64,000 nt of DNA from the NCBI GenBank assembly GCA_903831575.1, contig CAIKYB010000016.1, positions 1 through 64,000 on the forward strand. The letters run 5' to 3'. Of the stretch, positions 55,421 to 63,715 are shown in pieces; within the stretch, counting starts at the first letter, position 1; each line of letters begins with the position of its first letter. The stretch is from an uncultured Bacteroidota bacterium. GTDB taxonomy: Bacteria > Bacteroidota > Bacteroidia > Chitinophagales > Chitinophagaceae. Below the pieces are notes generated by a model. It did not search any database, was not told where the DNA came from, and was given only the letters and a program-made list of their open reading frames with translations. The translations under genes were made by a program, and so were the position numbers.

Positions 55421-55855
55421 ATGATAAAATCAAAAAACATGAGAAATAAAATTTCGCCAGACAAAAAAAGAATCGTTTTAATTGATGATGCCACTATTAA
55501 AAAACTTAAAGAGTCAGTCAGGGAAGAAAGCCAGACTATTGTGCATTGTCATTATGTTTCCAAAAGAAAATACATCAATGGAGGATGGGTGAATATTTAT
55601 CCGACAACATTTTTACAGTCAAATAAAAATAGTGATGTGCTAAAAATGCAACATGCAGAAAACATTCCAATGTCTCCTGATGTTCATGTCTTTTCAAAAG
55701 TGGGTGAATTAAAAAGCTTTGTGCTTTATTTTCCTGCTATTCCAAAAGATTGGGATGAATTTAGTTTGGTAGAAAAAACCACAACTGCGGAAGGTTTTGT
55801 AGTTAGGAATATCAAGAGAAATAATATTGGCGTTTATGAAATTTATCTTAGTTAA
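55421..55855 (+). CDS. Hypothetical β-rich protein
   Basis: 144 residues (138 if the ATG at 55439, MRNKISPDKKR, is used). A strand-rich protein with conserved-looking segments HCHYVSKRKYINGGWVNIYP, LQHAEN-like KMQHAENIPMSPDVHVFSKV and FPAIPKDWDEFSLVEK. No signal peptide and no family I can name, though similar unnamed proteins are common in Chitinophagales. It follows the CCTCCAAT element. Confidence 0.65.
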   Translation: MIKSKNMRNKISPDKKRIVLIDDATIKKLKESVREESQTIVHCHYVSKRKYINGGWVNIYPTTFLQSNKNSDVLKMQHAENIPMSPDVHVFSKVGELKSFVLYFPAIPKDWDEFSLVEKTTTAEGFVVRNIKRNNIGVYEIYLS

Positions 55856-55952
55856 TCCCATATTGACTTGTATTAAGACATGCTATATCAATGAAAATCG
55901 ACAAGAAGTTTTTCCTTAGGAAAGCAATAATATTATTATTACCTGTCTAAGA

Positions 55953-57215
55953 TTAATCAATTGTTTTTTTGAGCAAGATGAAGGCGATAAGGCTGATTAA
56001 AGCTGCTCCACAAAGGTAGTACCCAACATATTGTAGTCCATATGAAGTTGCTAAATAAGTCGCAATATAAGGTGCTACAGATGCACCTAGGATACCTGCA
56101 AAAGTAAAAGTCAGTGAAGATCCAGAGTAGCGTACAGCTGTTGGGAAAATATTAGAGAGTGCGGTGCCGAGGGGACCATATGTAAATCCCATCACGAGAA
56201 GTCCAAGTGAAAGAAAGATGGTAGTGAGTGTAAGATTACCAGATACAAACAATGGTTTGAAAGCCAGTCCAAAAATAAAGATCAGCACAGTAGCTATAAT
56301 CAGGATTCGGAAAGTTCCCATTTTATCCGCCAAAATTGCTGAAACCGGAATACCTATTCCAAAGAAAAGAATTGCTACAAGCTGAGCCAAAAGAAAGGGT
56401 TCTTTTTCGTAACCCAGGTGTGTAGTTCCCCAGCTCAAAGTAAAAACTGTCATCAGGTAGAAGATTACAAATGTTGTGGTAGCCGCCAAGCTACCCAAGA
56501 TGAGCATTTTAGTATGTTTTCTAAGTACAGTAAACATCGGGATCTTGACCTGTTCATTGGATGCAATTACTTTTTGAAATTCCGGCGTTTCTTCAATATT
56601 CAGCCGAACGTAGAGGCCTACAAAAACCAGTATCGCACTCGCAATGAAAGGTATTCGCCAACCCCAAGATAGAAATTCTTCATTGGTAAGATAGTTGCTT
56701 AATAACAAAAATGAGCCATTGGACAAGATGAAACCCAGTGGTGCTCCGAGTTGTGGAAACATACCATACCATGCTTTCTTTTTGGAAGGCGCATATTCTG
56801 TTGCCATTAAAACAGCTCCGCCCCATTCGCCTCCTAAACCAAGGCCCTGCCCAAATCTAAATATAGCAAGCAGCAATGGAGCAAAAATGCCTATTGATGC
56901 ATAACCAGGAAGTAGACCGATTGCAACAGTTGACGGGCCCATCGTCATCAATGCCGCCACCAATGTAGCTTTTCGTCCGATGCGGTCACCGAAGTGTCCA
57001 AATAGCGCAGCTCCTAGCGGTCGGGCAAAAAAAGCCAATGCGAAAGTGGCTAATGACTGCAGAGTAGCGGCTGTAGGACTCGACATGGGAAAGAAGAGCT
57101 TTGGAAAAACCAGAACAGCTGCAGTAGAATAAATATAAAAATCAAAGTATTCAATCATGGTGCCAATCATACTTGCCATGAGTACTTTGCCAGATTTTGG
57201 AGATGTTGTATTCAT
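55953..57215 (-). CDS. MFS transporter, metabolite:H+ symporter (MHS) type
   Basis: 420 residues, twelve membrane helices. SMIGTMIEYFDFYIYSTAAV is the MHS opening, GHFGDRIGRKATLV the loop 2-3 signature, RFGQGLGLGGEWGGAVLM the helix 4 motif and RYSGSSLTFTFAGILGASVAP the helix 11 motif. Family substrates include proline/betaine, shikimate, α-ketoglutarate and citrate; no choice can be made. Single gene, with sequence that looks somewhat less A/T-biased than its surroundings, perhaps from transfer. Confidence 0.92.
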   Translation of the reverse strand: MNTTSPKSGKVLMASMIGTMIEYFDFYIYSTAAVLVFPKLFFPMSSPTAATLQSLATFALAFFARPLGAALFGHFGDRIGRKATLVAALMTMGPSTVAIGLLPGYASIGIFAPLLLAIFRFGQGLGLGGEWGGAVLMATEYAPSKKKAWYGMFPQLGAPLGFILSNGSFLLLSNYLTNEEFLSWGWRIPFIASAILVFVGLYVRLNIEETPEFQKVIASNEQVKIPMFTVLRKHTKMLILGSLAATTTFVIFYLMTVFTLSWGTTHLGYEKEPFLLAQLVAILFFGIGIPVSAILADKMGTFRILIIATVLIFIFGLAFKPLFVSGNLTLTTIFLSLGLLVMGFTYGPLGTALSNIFPTAVRYSGSSLTFTFAGILGASVAPYIATYLATSYGLQYVGYYLCGAALISLIAFILLKKTID

Positions 57216-57377
57216 TTTTGAAATTAGAAATTATCAATACAAGATTTAGCTAAATAGTTGATGCAATATACTTATTTCATTGAAATCAAATTCTCGCAAA
57301 TAACAACTAGTGGTGCAATACAAGTTCGCCAAAAAAACCATCTAAATATTGCTGAAATCGTTTACTATGGATGCTAA

Positions 57378-57445
57378 CCTTAATGAAGAAAGCTGCAGCT
57401 ATTATGCGATGATTGAGTATTTAACTACCAGTAAATTAAAGGGTT
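57378..57445. repeat. 68-bp interspersed repeat, copy A
   Basis: Begins CCTTAATGAAGAAAG, contains ATGCGATGATTGA and ends AAATTAAAGGGTT. It aligns without gaps to 58742-58809, 54 of 68 positions identical by eye. It occupies the middle of the 331-bp gap 57216-57546, which otherwise shows nothing. Confidence 0.6.
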
Positions 57446-57546
57446 GAAAAAGTCTTAGGTGTATGAATTTGTGAAATTAGAAAATTTAAATTCTTCTCAC
57501 TATAAATGCATTTGATGAAATATTATCTAATTCAAACTACATAAAC

Positions 57547-57834
57547 TTAATTACTAATGGCTATTCGCTTTCTACCAATAAAAAAATAAATAAGTCCGGC
57601 AAATCCGCTCATAAAAATGAAAGCAATAGTCCACATTCTTTTTTCATGATTGTTAATTCGAGTGGATGTCCTCACTTCATAAATTGCACTCGCAATGAAA
57701 GCCAAATTCGAAGCAACGCCTATGATTAATAGGGGATAAGCACTTTTAGAATGTGTTATTTTTAAATAAGCTCCCAAAAGAGTAATAATAAAACCAATTA
57801 TAAAGCTCCATTTTACTAATGTCCCTAATTTCAT
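57547..57834 (-). CDS. Small membrane protein, PLDc_N-like C-terminus
   Basis: 95 residues, three predicted membrane helices (KWSFIIGFIITLLGAYL, SAYPLLIIGVASNLAFIASA, WTIAFIFMSGFAGLIYFFIG). The last helix with the IYFFIGRKR ending resembles the PLDc_N membrane module, and the front resembles GldL-like gliding-associated helices; neither is certain. Probably monocistronic. Confidence 0.65.
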   Translation of the reverse strand: MKLGTLVKWSFIIGFIITLLGAYLKITHSKSAYPLLIIGVASNLAFIASAIYEVRTSTRINNHEKRMWTIAFIFMSGFAGLIYFFIGRKRIAISN

Positions 57835-58072
57835 AATGCACCCGTTTTAATCTTTGAAAAATAATTTATACCCATTGAAGTTTGTCTTTTTTAGCTATGA
57901 TTAAAATTAATAAAACTATTCCAAAATTTACATTTGAGATTAAAGAAGAATCTAAGTTGCATCTTTTCTGAAAAAGTCGTTTTGGAAAAAAGGAAGAGTT
58001 GCAACTACCCCCTTGTCGGTACCTGTTCAGGTTTTAATCAATACCAGTAAGGTTTTGGAAGATTCTAAAAAT

Positions 58073-58102
58073 AAAAAAGAGGTCGAAAACGATCTCTTTT
58101 TT
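58073..58102. terminator. Orphan terminator-like hairpin
   Basis: AAAAAAGAGGTCG, AAAA loop, CGATCTCTTTTTT (13 bp with one G-T wobble), in the 348-bp gap 57835-58182 between two divergent genes. No annotated gene ends here. Upstream on the plus strand a TACATTTG at 57927 could be a -7 element. It may terminate a small RNA or be a relic. Confidence 0.55.
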
Positions 58103-58115
58103 ATTATGGCTCTCC

Positions 58116-58142
58116 CCTTAATGATGAAAGTTGCAGCTTTAA
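58116..58142. repeat. Partial copy of the 68-bp repeat (copy C)
   Basis: CCTTAATGATGAAAGTTGCAGCT matches the first 23-27 bases of copy A with about four differences; the remainder is lost. Confidence 0.4.
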
Positions 58143-58170
58143 AATGATGTTTTATATAAGCTAAACTTAA

Positions 58171-58178
58171 TAATTTTG
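58171..58178 (+). promoter_or_regulatory. -7 element next to the GNAT start
   Basis: TAATTTTG matches TAnnTTTG and ends 5 bp before the ATG at 58183, implying a nearly leaderless mRNA. Confidence 0.4.
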
Positions 58179-58182
58179 CTAA

Positions 58183-58698
58183 ATGATAAGACGTGGTGAT
58201 TTGAATGATGTTACGCTATTGCAGCAAATTGGCAGAAAGACCTTTGACGACACCTTTGGCAATACTTGTTCGAGGAAAGATATGAGTGGGGTTTTAGATT
58301 TGTATTTCAATTCAGCACAAGTTTCGTTAGAGTTGCTTGATGAGGCTGATAATTTCTTTTTTTTTGAAGAGGATGGAATCTCGAAAGGTTATATGCGCAT
58401 CAATGCAAAACATGCTTGTCCATTGGATTCATTTCAAAATCGGAAATGTATTGAGCTGGTTCGATTGTATGTATTAAAAGAATTTCATGGTACGGGAGTG
58501 GCGAATGAACTTATGAATTTCGCTATTGATTTCGCCCGTATAAATGGTTTCGAGGTGATGTATTTATCAGTTTGGGAATATAACTTCCGCGCCCGAGGTT
58601 TTTACGAAAAACATGGCTTCTTGAATTCAGGAGTTGAGAATGATTTCCCGCTAGGTTCAACGCCCCAAACAGACTTTTGGTTTGTGAAAGATTTGTAG
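58183..58698 (+). CDS. GNAT family N-acetyltransferase (PaiA-like)
   Basis: 171 residues. IRRGDLNDVTLLQQIGRKTF opens as in PaiA-type enzymes; CIELVRLYVLKEFHGTGVAN carries the acetyl-CoA loop (Q/RxxGxG/A variant FHGTGV); LSVWEYNFRARGFYEKHGF is motif B. Likely a polyamine or small-amine acetyltransferase, substrate inferred from the family only. An imperfect hairpin with a short T-run follows at about 58702-58735. Confidence 0.88.
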   Translation: MIRRGDLNDVTLLQQIGRKTFDDTFGNTCSRKDMSGVLDLYFNSAQVSLELLDEADNFFFFEEDGISKGYMRINAKHACPLDSFQNRKCIELVRLYVLKEFHGTGVANELMNFAIDFARINGFEVMYLSVWEYNFRARGFYEKHGFLNSGVENDFPLGSTPQTDFWFVKDL

Positions 58699-58741
58699 CA
58701 AAAAGAGCCCGACATTTCTATAAGGCTTTCTTTGTTTTCCC

Positions 58742-58809
58742 CCTTACAAACGAAAGATGCAACTATAATGCGATGATTGAATACGTGACTATCAAGAAAT
58801 TAAAGGGTT
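58742..58809. repeat. 68-bp interspersed repeat, copy B
   Basis: CCTTACAAACGAAAG to AAATTAAAGGGTT, same length and orientation as copy A at 57378-57445. Together they flank the small membrane gene and the GNAT gene. The rest of the gap 58699-58935 shows no gene. Confidence 0.6.
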
Positions 58810-58935
58810 AAACTTTTTACCTTTGTTAATCTTTTGACCAACGAATTTCATCGCTCTTGTTGTAGGTGAAAAAACCAACAAGGGCAGACAAATAATGAAT
58901 CGTACATTTATAATTAAACCCGTTAATAAAATAAC

Positions 58936-59202
58936 ATGAACAGAGTACAAGTAATTTTAACACTCGATATGGAAAACCTTCCTAGTAACTTTCCTGAATT
59001 ATTGAAACAGGAGCAAGAGGTCGTTGCTGGTTGGAAGTTGCAAGGATTTCTTGAGCATTTGTTTTTGAGACAAGCTAAAAATGGCGCAGTCTTGATTTTT
59101 AAAGATATGGAAGAGGAAGAGGTTAAAGCATTAATGGAAACACTCCCTTTTTATAAAATCAAAAAAAGTGTTGAATATTTTAATTTGATACAACAGTTTT
59201 AA
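58936..59202 (+). CDS. Muconolactone-isomerase-like/YciI-like small protein
   Basis: 88 residues. RVQVILTLDMENLPSNFPEL, QEVVAGWKLQGFLEHLFLRQ, GAVLIFKDMEEEEVKALMET and LPFYKIKKSVEYFNL follow the βαββαβ order of a dimeric ferredoxin-like barrel, as in the muconolactone isomerase family. Catalytic role is unproven; many such proteins bind small ligands. Single gene. Confidence 0.7.
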   Translation: MNRVQVILTLDMENLPSNFPELLKQEQEVVAGWKLQGFLEHLFLRQAKNGAVLIFKDMEEEEVKALMETLPFYKIKKSVEYFNLIQQF

Positions 59203-59424
59203 TTTTTTATTTCACCCCATTTCCGCCAATATTGCAAAAAATCTTAACTCTTACTTTTGACATTCCATTTTAAAATCTGAATTACAAAGATTAAATAAGT
59301 AATTGGAAATAATCATTCTTTAAAATTGCATGCCTCATATTTTCCATTTTTATCCATAATTACAAAACAAAAAAATGTAACATTGCATTGTTTTGATATT
59401 TCTTAGGATAAAAAATTAGCAACC

Positions 59425-60186
59425 ATGGAAATTTCTGCTGTAATTCTTTTTTTGTTTTGTGGGCTTCTTAGTGGATTAATGAATACACTTGCCAGCAGCG
59501 GCTCAGCAATTACATTGCCTGTTATGGTCTTTTTTGGTGTTCCCCCATCAATGGCTAATGCTACAAATAGGTTACCAATATTAGTTGGATCAACAATCTC
59601 AGTGTATAATTTTCAACGATCAAACGATATCATTTGGTCAAAAACTTTATTAATATCTATCCCCTTGTTTTTTGGTGTGATCGTAGGGAGTTTTTCGACT
59701 AAATTTATTGATTCAACGAAAATTCAATGGATACTTTTATTCGCAATGATATTTTCATTTATTCTGATCGTTACTAACTCAAGAAAAATTTTAAAAGGGA
59801 GAAGTCTGATTAAAACAAATATCTCGATTAAAAACCACATCGTTTTTTTTCTAATCGGAATATGGGCAGGACTGATTGTTTTGGATTCCGCAATATTGAT
59901 ATTATTCGAATTAATCCTTGGGTGCGGATTTGATTTATCAAAAGCAAATCCTATCAAGAATTTCTTTTTAATCATCATAAGTTTTGTTTCTCTGTTAATC
60001 TTTGCACTTAATGATTTAATCAATTGGGAGATTGGCTTGGTAATGTCTATTGGCAGTTTTTTTGGTGGATACTGGGGAAGTAAAATTGCACATATGGAAA
60101 ATGTCAAAAAATGGATCTATCGTATTTTGATAGGCATCATCATATTTGAGATCATAACATTAGGTATAAAATTATTTATAAAATAA
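59425..60186 (+). CDS. Sulfite exporter TauE/SafE family permease
   Basis: 253 residues, about eight membrane helices. LFCGLLSGLMNTLASSGSAI near the start (the GxxxGxLxxxxG-type TauE motif), TNRLPILVGSTISVYNF and the C-terminal GSFFGGYWGSKIAHM are typical. Family substrates are sulfite, sulfoacetate or other small organosulfur anions. No sulfur gene is adjacent, so the substrate is open. Confidence 0.88.
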   Translation: MEISAVILFLFCGLLSGLMNTLASSGSAITLPVMVFFGVPPSMANATNRLPILVGSTISVYNFQRSNDIIWSKTLLISIPLFFGVIVGSFSTKFIDSTKIQWILLFAMIFSFILIVTNSRKILKGRSLIKTNISIKNHIVFFLIGIWAGLIVLDSAILILFELILGCGFDLSKANPIKNFFLIIISFVSLLIFALNDLINWEIGLVMSIGSFFGGYWGSKIAHMENVKKWIYRILIGIIIFEIITLGIKLFIK

Positions 60187-60246
60187 TGATCGCTTAATGA
60201 TAAATATTAAATACAATCTTTTAATTGAGGGTGATTTTCAATTTCT

Positions 60247-61107
60247 TTATCCTAATTCGAATGTGGTGATGCCAAATATTTTTTTATACGAGATAGATGG
60301 AGTGCCATTCAAATACATTCTCGCACATTCGAAAATATAACTAGTTTGATACTTGCTCACTAAATCAATTGCTAATTTGTTGTTCATAGGAATGTCAATA
60401 TAAACCAATTCATTAGGGACTTCATTTAAGCAAGCTTTATATAGTTCTTCTGCAATAACTAAATCGTCGGCAAAAAGTGGACCAATTTTATATCCTCTCC
60501 AAGTTTTTCTCATTACAGCATATCCCTTTATTAGATTATTTTCTACATACTTAAAGCTAAATCCCAAAGGTTGTTTTAACCAAGCTGTTAAAAATTGAGG
60601 ACGAGGAAAACCAAAACAAGCTGCATCATATTTTAAAATATCTTCTGTATCTAATGCTGAAATTTTTGAGACATGAATGTTTATATTAAATTTGACACCT
60701 AACTTTTCATGACGTTCATCTCTAAATGCAATATTAAAACCTCCTTTGTTGTAAAAGTCTTGCATTGCAACTACCCCATCTAATCCAATTGAAGCATTTT
60801 TATTAATTCGGGAAAGTAATTTATCTCTTCTTTGATACCAAAGTTTTCTTCCTATTCCTAAATGTCTGTAATCAGGATGAACAATAAACAAACCCATGAA
60901 TCCAAATTCTCCATTATAGGATATTATGGCGCCACCAGCTATTAGTTCATCATTGTTAAAATATCCATAGAATCCATTGGGATCTGTTTCCCAAAATATA
61001 GGGGCATCATTTAATCCTGGATCCCAGCCTTCTTCTTTAGCCCAAGACATTAGTAATTCAAGTTCTTTGTAATTGAGTTGAGTAAGCTTTAAATTATCAA
61101 TTTGCAT
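60247..61107 (-). CDS. GNAT acetyltransferase with second C-terminal domain
   Basis: 286 residues, about twice a single GNAT domain. Residues 1-130 form the GNAT domain (LMSWAKEEGWDPGLNDA, FMGLFIVHPDYRHLGIGRKL with the acetyl-CoA loop). Residues 140-286 form the Acetyltransf_18-like second domain (ISALDTEDILKYDAACFG, YAVMRKTWRGYKIGPLFADD). This two-domain type is widespread, with substrate unknown. Single gene, convergent with TauE. Confidence 0.87.
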   Translation of the reverse strand: MQIDNLKLTQLNYKELELLMSWAKEEGWDPGLNDAPIFWETDPNGFYGYFNNDELIAGGAIISYNGEFGFMGLFIVHPDYRHLGIGRKLWYQRRDKLLSRINKNASIGLDGVVAMQDFYNKGGFNIAFRDERHEKLGVKFNINIHVSKISALDTEDILKYDAACFGFPRPQFLTAWLKQPLGFSFKYVENNLIKGYAVMRKTWRGYKIGPLFADDLVIAEELYKACLNEVPNELVYIDIPMNNKLAIDLVSKYQTSYIFECARMYLNGTPSISYKKIFGITTFELG

Positions 61108-61239
61108 TGTTAATTAAAAATTTATACTGTTTATTTTAATACTGTTAGCAGATATATTAAATAATGCCAGCGGTTTGTAATTTGGATAATGAAAAATAAA
61201 TGTAGTATAAAAAATGGAATAATACAGATACCATCATCT

Positions 61240-61671
61240 CTATGAATGGCTTGTGATTTTCACAGCTTCATCTTGCCATTTTTTAATTTTTGCATCCCAT
61301 TTATTTACCCAAAATCCAGGCCATGTAATAAGTTTATAATGAATGCCAGTTCCAGAAAGCTCTTTTACAATGCTGTTTCTGTATTTGCTACAAATATCTT
61401 CGCCAAACTCTTCTTCCAAAGTTAAGGGCGCATTTTCACTAACATCATGCTTGTATTCCGATTCAGGAATTTGGCAATAATTGTTGAGTTGCCATAAGCC
61501 ATCTTCCAATATAAAATCGGGGTGTGGAATAAATCGAAATATTTTTCCTCCAATATGCACTTCCCAATAAGGTCTTGATCCCTCCAATAATAAAGCATGT
61601 GCAATTAAACTGTGTTCCTGACCAAAAGGTCTTTCATGTGTAGCAAATAATGCAGATGTAAATTCCGGCAT
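61240..61671 (-). CDS. Hypothetical protein
   Basis: 143 residues, soluble, no signal peptide. TSALFATHERPFGQEHSLIA, WEVHIGGKIFRFIPHPDFIL and YKLITWPGFWVNKWDAKIKK give it a small α/β look rich in Trp and His. No family recognised. It lies 31 bp downstream of the Q-rich coiled-coil gene on the same strand, probably one transcript. Confidence 0.6.
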   Translation of the reverse strand: MPEFTSALFATHERPFGQEHSLIAHALLLEGSRPYWEVHIGGKIFRFIPHPDFILEDGLWQLNNYCQIPESEYKHDVSENAPLTLEEEFGEDICSKYRNSIVKELSGTGIHYKLITWPGFWVNKWDAKIKKWQDEAVKITSHS

Positions 61672-61702
61672 AGTAAATTTGTTTAAATTTTAAAAAATGT
61701 TT

Positions 61703-62059
61703 TTACGCTCTTTTTTGCAAAGCCAGCCATTGCAGATATTCTTTTCTTTCTTCTTCAACAAGTTGCTGCTGCTTTGCTGCTTTTGATAGTAGTTGATCTT
61801 GCTTTTGCTGCATTAATCTTTCCTGTTCTTCTATAAAAACCTGATATTTTACAGGATTGGTTTCTTTCAACAAATACATATACTCTTGCTGGTACTTGTT
61901 TCTTAATACAAAGTAAAGCTGGCCTTCTGCAGGGCTCAATTTTTGCTTTTGCATTAATCGATAGAGTAAAAACAATTCTTTAATGTAGCTGCGATTTTCC
62001 CAACTCGTTGTTTTTATTTTTTCCAAAATAAAAGGAGATTGCATGGCTTCTTGTAACAT
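61703..62059 (-). CDS. Hypothetical Gln-rich coiled-coil protein
   Basis: 118 residues, all helical in appearance. An N-terminal half with KELFLLYRLMQKQKLSPAEG is followed by a Gln/Glu/Lys heptad-like tail (EEQERLMQQKQDQLLSKAAK). No domain recognised. The start at 62059 follows a -7 element at 62080-62087 and the CCTCCAAT element. Confidence 0.6.
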   Translation of the reverse strand: MLQEAMQSPFILEKIKTTSWENRSYIKELFLLYRLMQKQKLSPAEGQLYFVLRNKYQQEYMYLLKETNPVKYQVFIEEQERLMQQKQDQLLSKAAKQQQLVEEERKEYLQWLALQKRA

Positions 62060-62079
62060 GTCGTTTGATTTTTATACTA

Positions 62080-62114
62080 CAAACTTATAACCCCACACCT
62101 CCAACTATTGGAGG
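62080..62114 (-). promoter_or_regulatory. CCTCCAAT promoter-like element (copy 3) with -7 TAAGTTTG
   Basis: On the minus strand CCTCCAATAGTTGGAGG begins at 62114 and the -7 TAAGTTTG ends at 62080, 35 nt in all; ATG at 62059. The first part is also a 7-bp dyad (CCTCCAA-N3-TTGGAGG, 62098-62114). Confidence 0.55.
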
Positions 62115-62161
62115 AGTAAATAAAGATATTCTCACACTAATCAGATATTGCGATTTTTTTT

Positions 62162-62413
62162 CTATCCTTCTCTACGTCCAAATATGGAGAAGGGAATCGC
62201 TAAAATTAAATGTGCAAGTGCTATATAAGCATAGGTGTCGTTTTCTCCGAACATTTTAAACATCCAATATAATTCTCCAAGAAAAGGAAGAAACAAAGTT
62301 GCGATTCCACCGAAAAAACCACCAACTGAAAACGCAATGATGACTGTCCAGATGTGTGTGATAATTGCTGTTATGGCAAATAAACCATAAAGTGATACGA
62401 AGATTGCTTTCAT
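62162..62413 (-). CDS. Small hypothetical membrane protein
   Basis: 83 residues with two to three hydrophobic helices (FVSLYGLFAITAIITHIWTV, GGFFGGIATLFLPFLGELYW, AYIALAHLILAIPFSIFG). No family recognised. It precedes the Q-rich coiled-coil gene but has a separate promoter downstream, so it is probably a single gene. Confidence 0.55.
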   Translation of the reverse strand: MKAIFVSLYGLFAITAIITHIWTVIIAFSVGGFFGGIATLFLPFLGELYWMFKMFGENDTYAYIALAHLILAIPFSIFGRREG

Positions 62414-62523
62414 TTTTTTACTGTTTTGAGTTATTGTTTTAATTATCCTATACCCACAAGACTAACTTGATTTAATCTTTGTAAGATAAATTCAATTGTC
62501 TATAATTAAAATGATTAAGTTTC

Positions 62524-63507
62524 TTATTTAATCATGCCATAGTGAGTCGATTTTGGTTTTAATTTTAAGGAGGCGTAGGTCGCTTGAACCCGTGCTTGAT
62601 ATTTGTTGAGTTTTTCTAAGTCGTTCGCTTTTATATTATACCCAATAATGTCATTCGCAATAAAATGTTTCACCTCAAAATTGGTAGCATTTTTTAAAAC
62701 ATCCACATGAATTTTATACTGAATAGCTATATTGTTACATAAGCTAATCCAATATAAACCAGTACATCTGGGATCCGTTAATAGTTCAAAATTGATGACG
62801 CCATTTTCATAGCCAGTGTACGTTGGGAGATAGCCTTCACACATAGCCCATCTTTTAGCCAAATTTCCCTGAAAAAAATTATTAATGATTTCGGGATCCA
62901 ATGTGGTAGGCTGAGGACCGCCTGTTTTCATAAAAAGCTGTAGTGAGATAGTTTTGTTTGTTGCGTCTACGTTATTATTTTCCTCATCTTCCAAGCGACA
63001 TTTTTCCTCATAATCGTGTTCAAAAAAACCATCTAAAATAAGGGTATTCCAATGAGTAAAAACAGCAGGAATATTAGCAAGATAATTGGTAACACCCACC
63101 CCCTGATCATTACATCTAAACGGCGTTTCATCGGGCAGTATACTTAAAAGAGATTGTTCTAAATCATTTAGGCTATTAGCCTTAGCAATAGCTTCATGAT
63201 CTAACCAAGTTCGGGCATAAACCAGAATTTGATTGCATTTGAAATGAGAAGATAGTTCAGGGAATTTTTCACGAAAATAAGTTGTCGTAAACATACAAAG
63301 CTCCTCTCTGTCTTTGATTTCGGAAACGGCTAAATACAATTTAACATGGTAAGTGTTGGGTTCTACCTTCCACAAAACCGGCAAAAAGCCAGAATGCACC
63401 CATGCTTTAGCATAATTGGTAAAAGTAGATTGGTTGATAGCGTCAACATCTGGGGTGGCTGGTTCTACAAGAAAATGTTTGTAGTAGCCGATTGTTTGTT
63501 TGTCCAT
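62524..63507 (-). CDS. Hypothetical protein
   Basis: 327 residues, soluble and without a signal peptide. Two similar-length halves can be guessed: PVLWKVEPNTYHVKLYLAVS near residue 45 and YLPTYTGYENGVINFELLTD near residue 225, each with a strand-rich pattern, but no clear duplication. No family recognised. About 110 bp upstream lies the second copy of GATACCAACCGAGA. Confidence 0.6.
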   Translation of the reverse strand: MDKQTIGYYKHFLVEPATPDVDAINQSTFTNYAKAWVHSGFLPVLWKVEPNTYHVKLYLAVSEIKDREELCMFTTTYFREKFPELSSHFKCNQILVYARTWLDHEAIAKANSLNDLEQSLLSILPDETPFRCNDQGVGVTNYLANIPAVFTHWNTLILDGFFEHDYEEKCRLEDEENNNVDATNKTISLQLFMKTGGPQPTTLDPEIINNFFQGNLAKRWAMCEGYLPTYTGYENGVINFELLTDPRCTGLYWISLCNNIAIQYKIHVDVLKNATNFEVKHFIANDIIGYNIKANDLEKLNKYQARVQATYASLKLKPKSTHYGMIK

Positions 63508-63616
63508 GGTATGATATTTTTAAGGTTAAAAATCACACCAAGAAAAATTTAAAGGGAATTACATTTTATTTTGACTGTAATTGTCCTCATCGTTTTACCA
63601 CCGTGGAGTTGAACTC

Positions 63617-63630
63617 TCTCGGTTGGTATC
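63617..63630 (-). promoter_or_regulatory. 14-bp element GATACCAACCGAGA (copy 2)
   Basis: Identical 14-mer to 51716-51729, 110 bp upstream of the 63507 start and on the same strand relative to the gene. No -7 element is seen downstream of it. Confidence 0.35.
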
Positions 63631-63715
63631 CATTGAAGGATTCTTGATGATGCTGTAAAATTAGGGGAATTAAAATATAGTTAGTGTTTTTTGGAAAAAC
63701 ATTGTCAATATTTTT

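Noticed and set aside
63605-63640. GAGTTGAACTC and GGTTGGTATCC as part of a tRNA gene
   Set aside because: No cloverleaf could be built around it; the T-loop-like bases lack paired arms.
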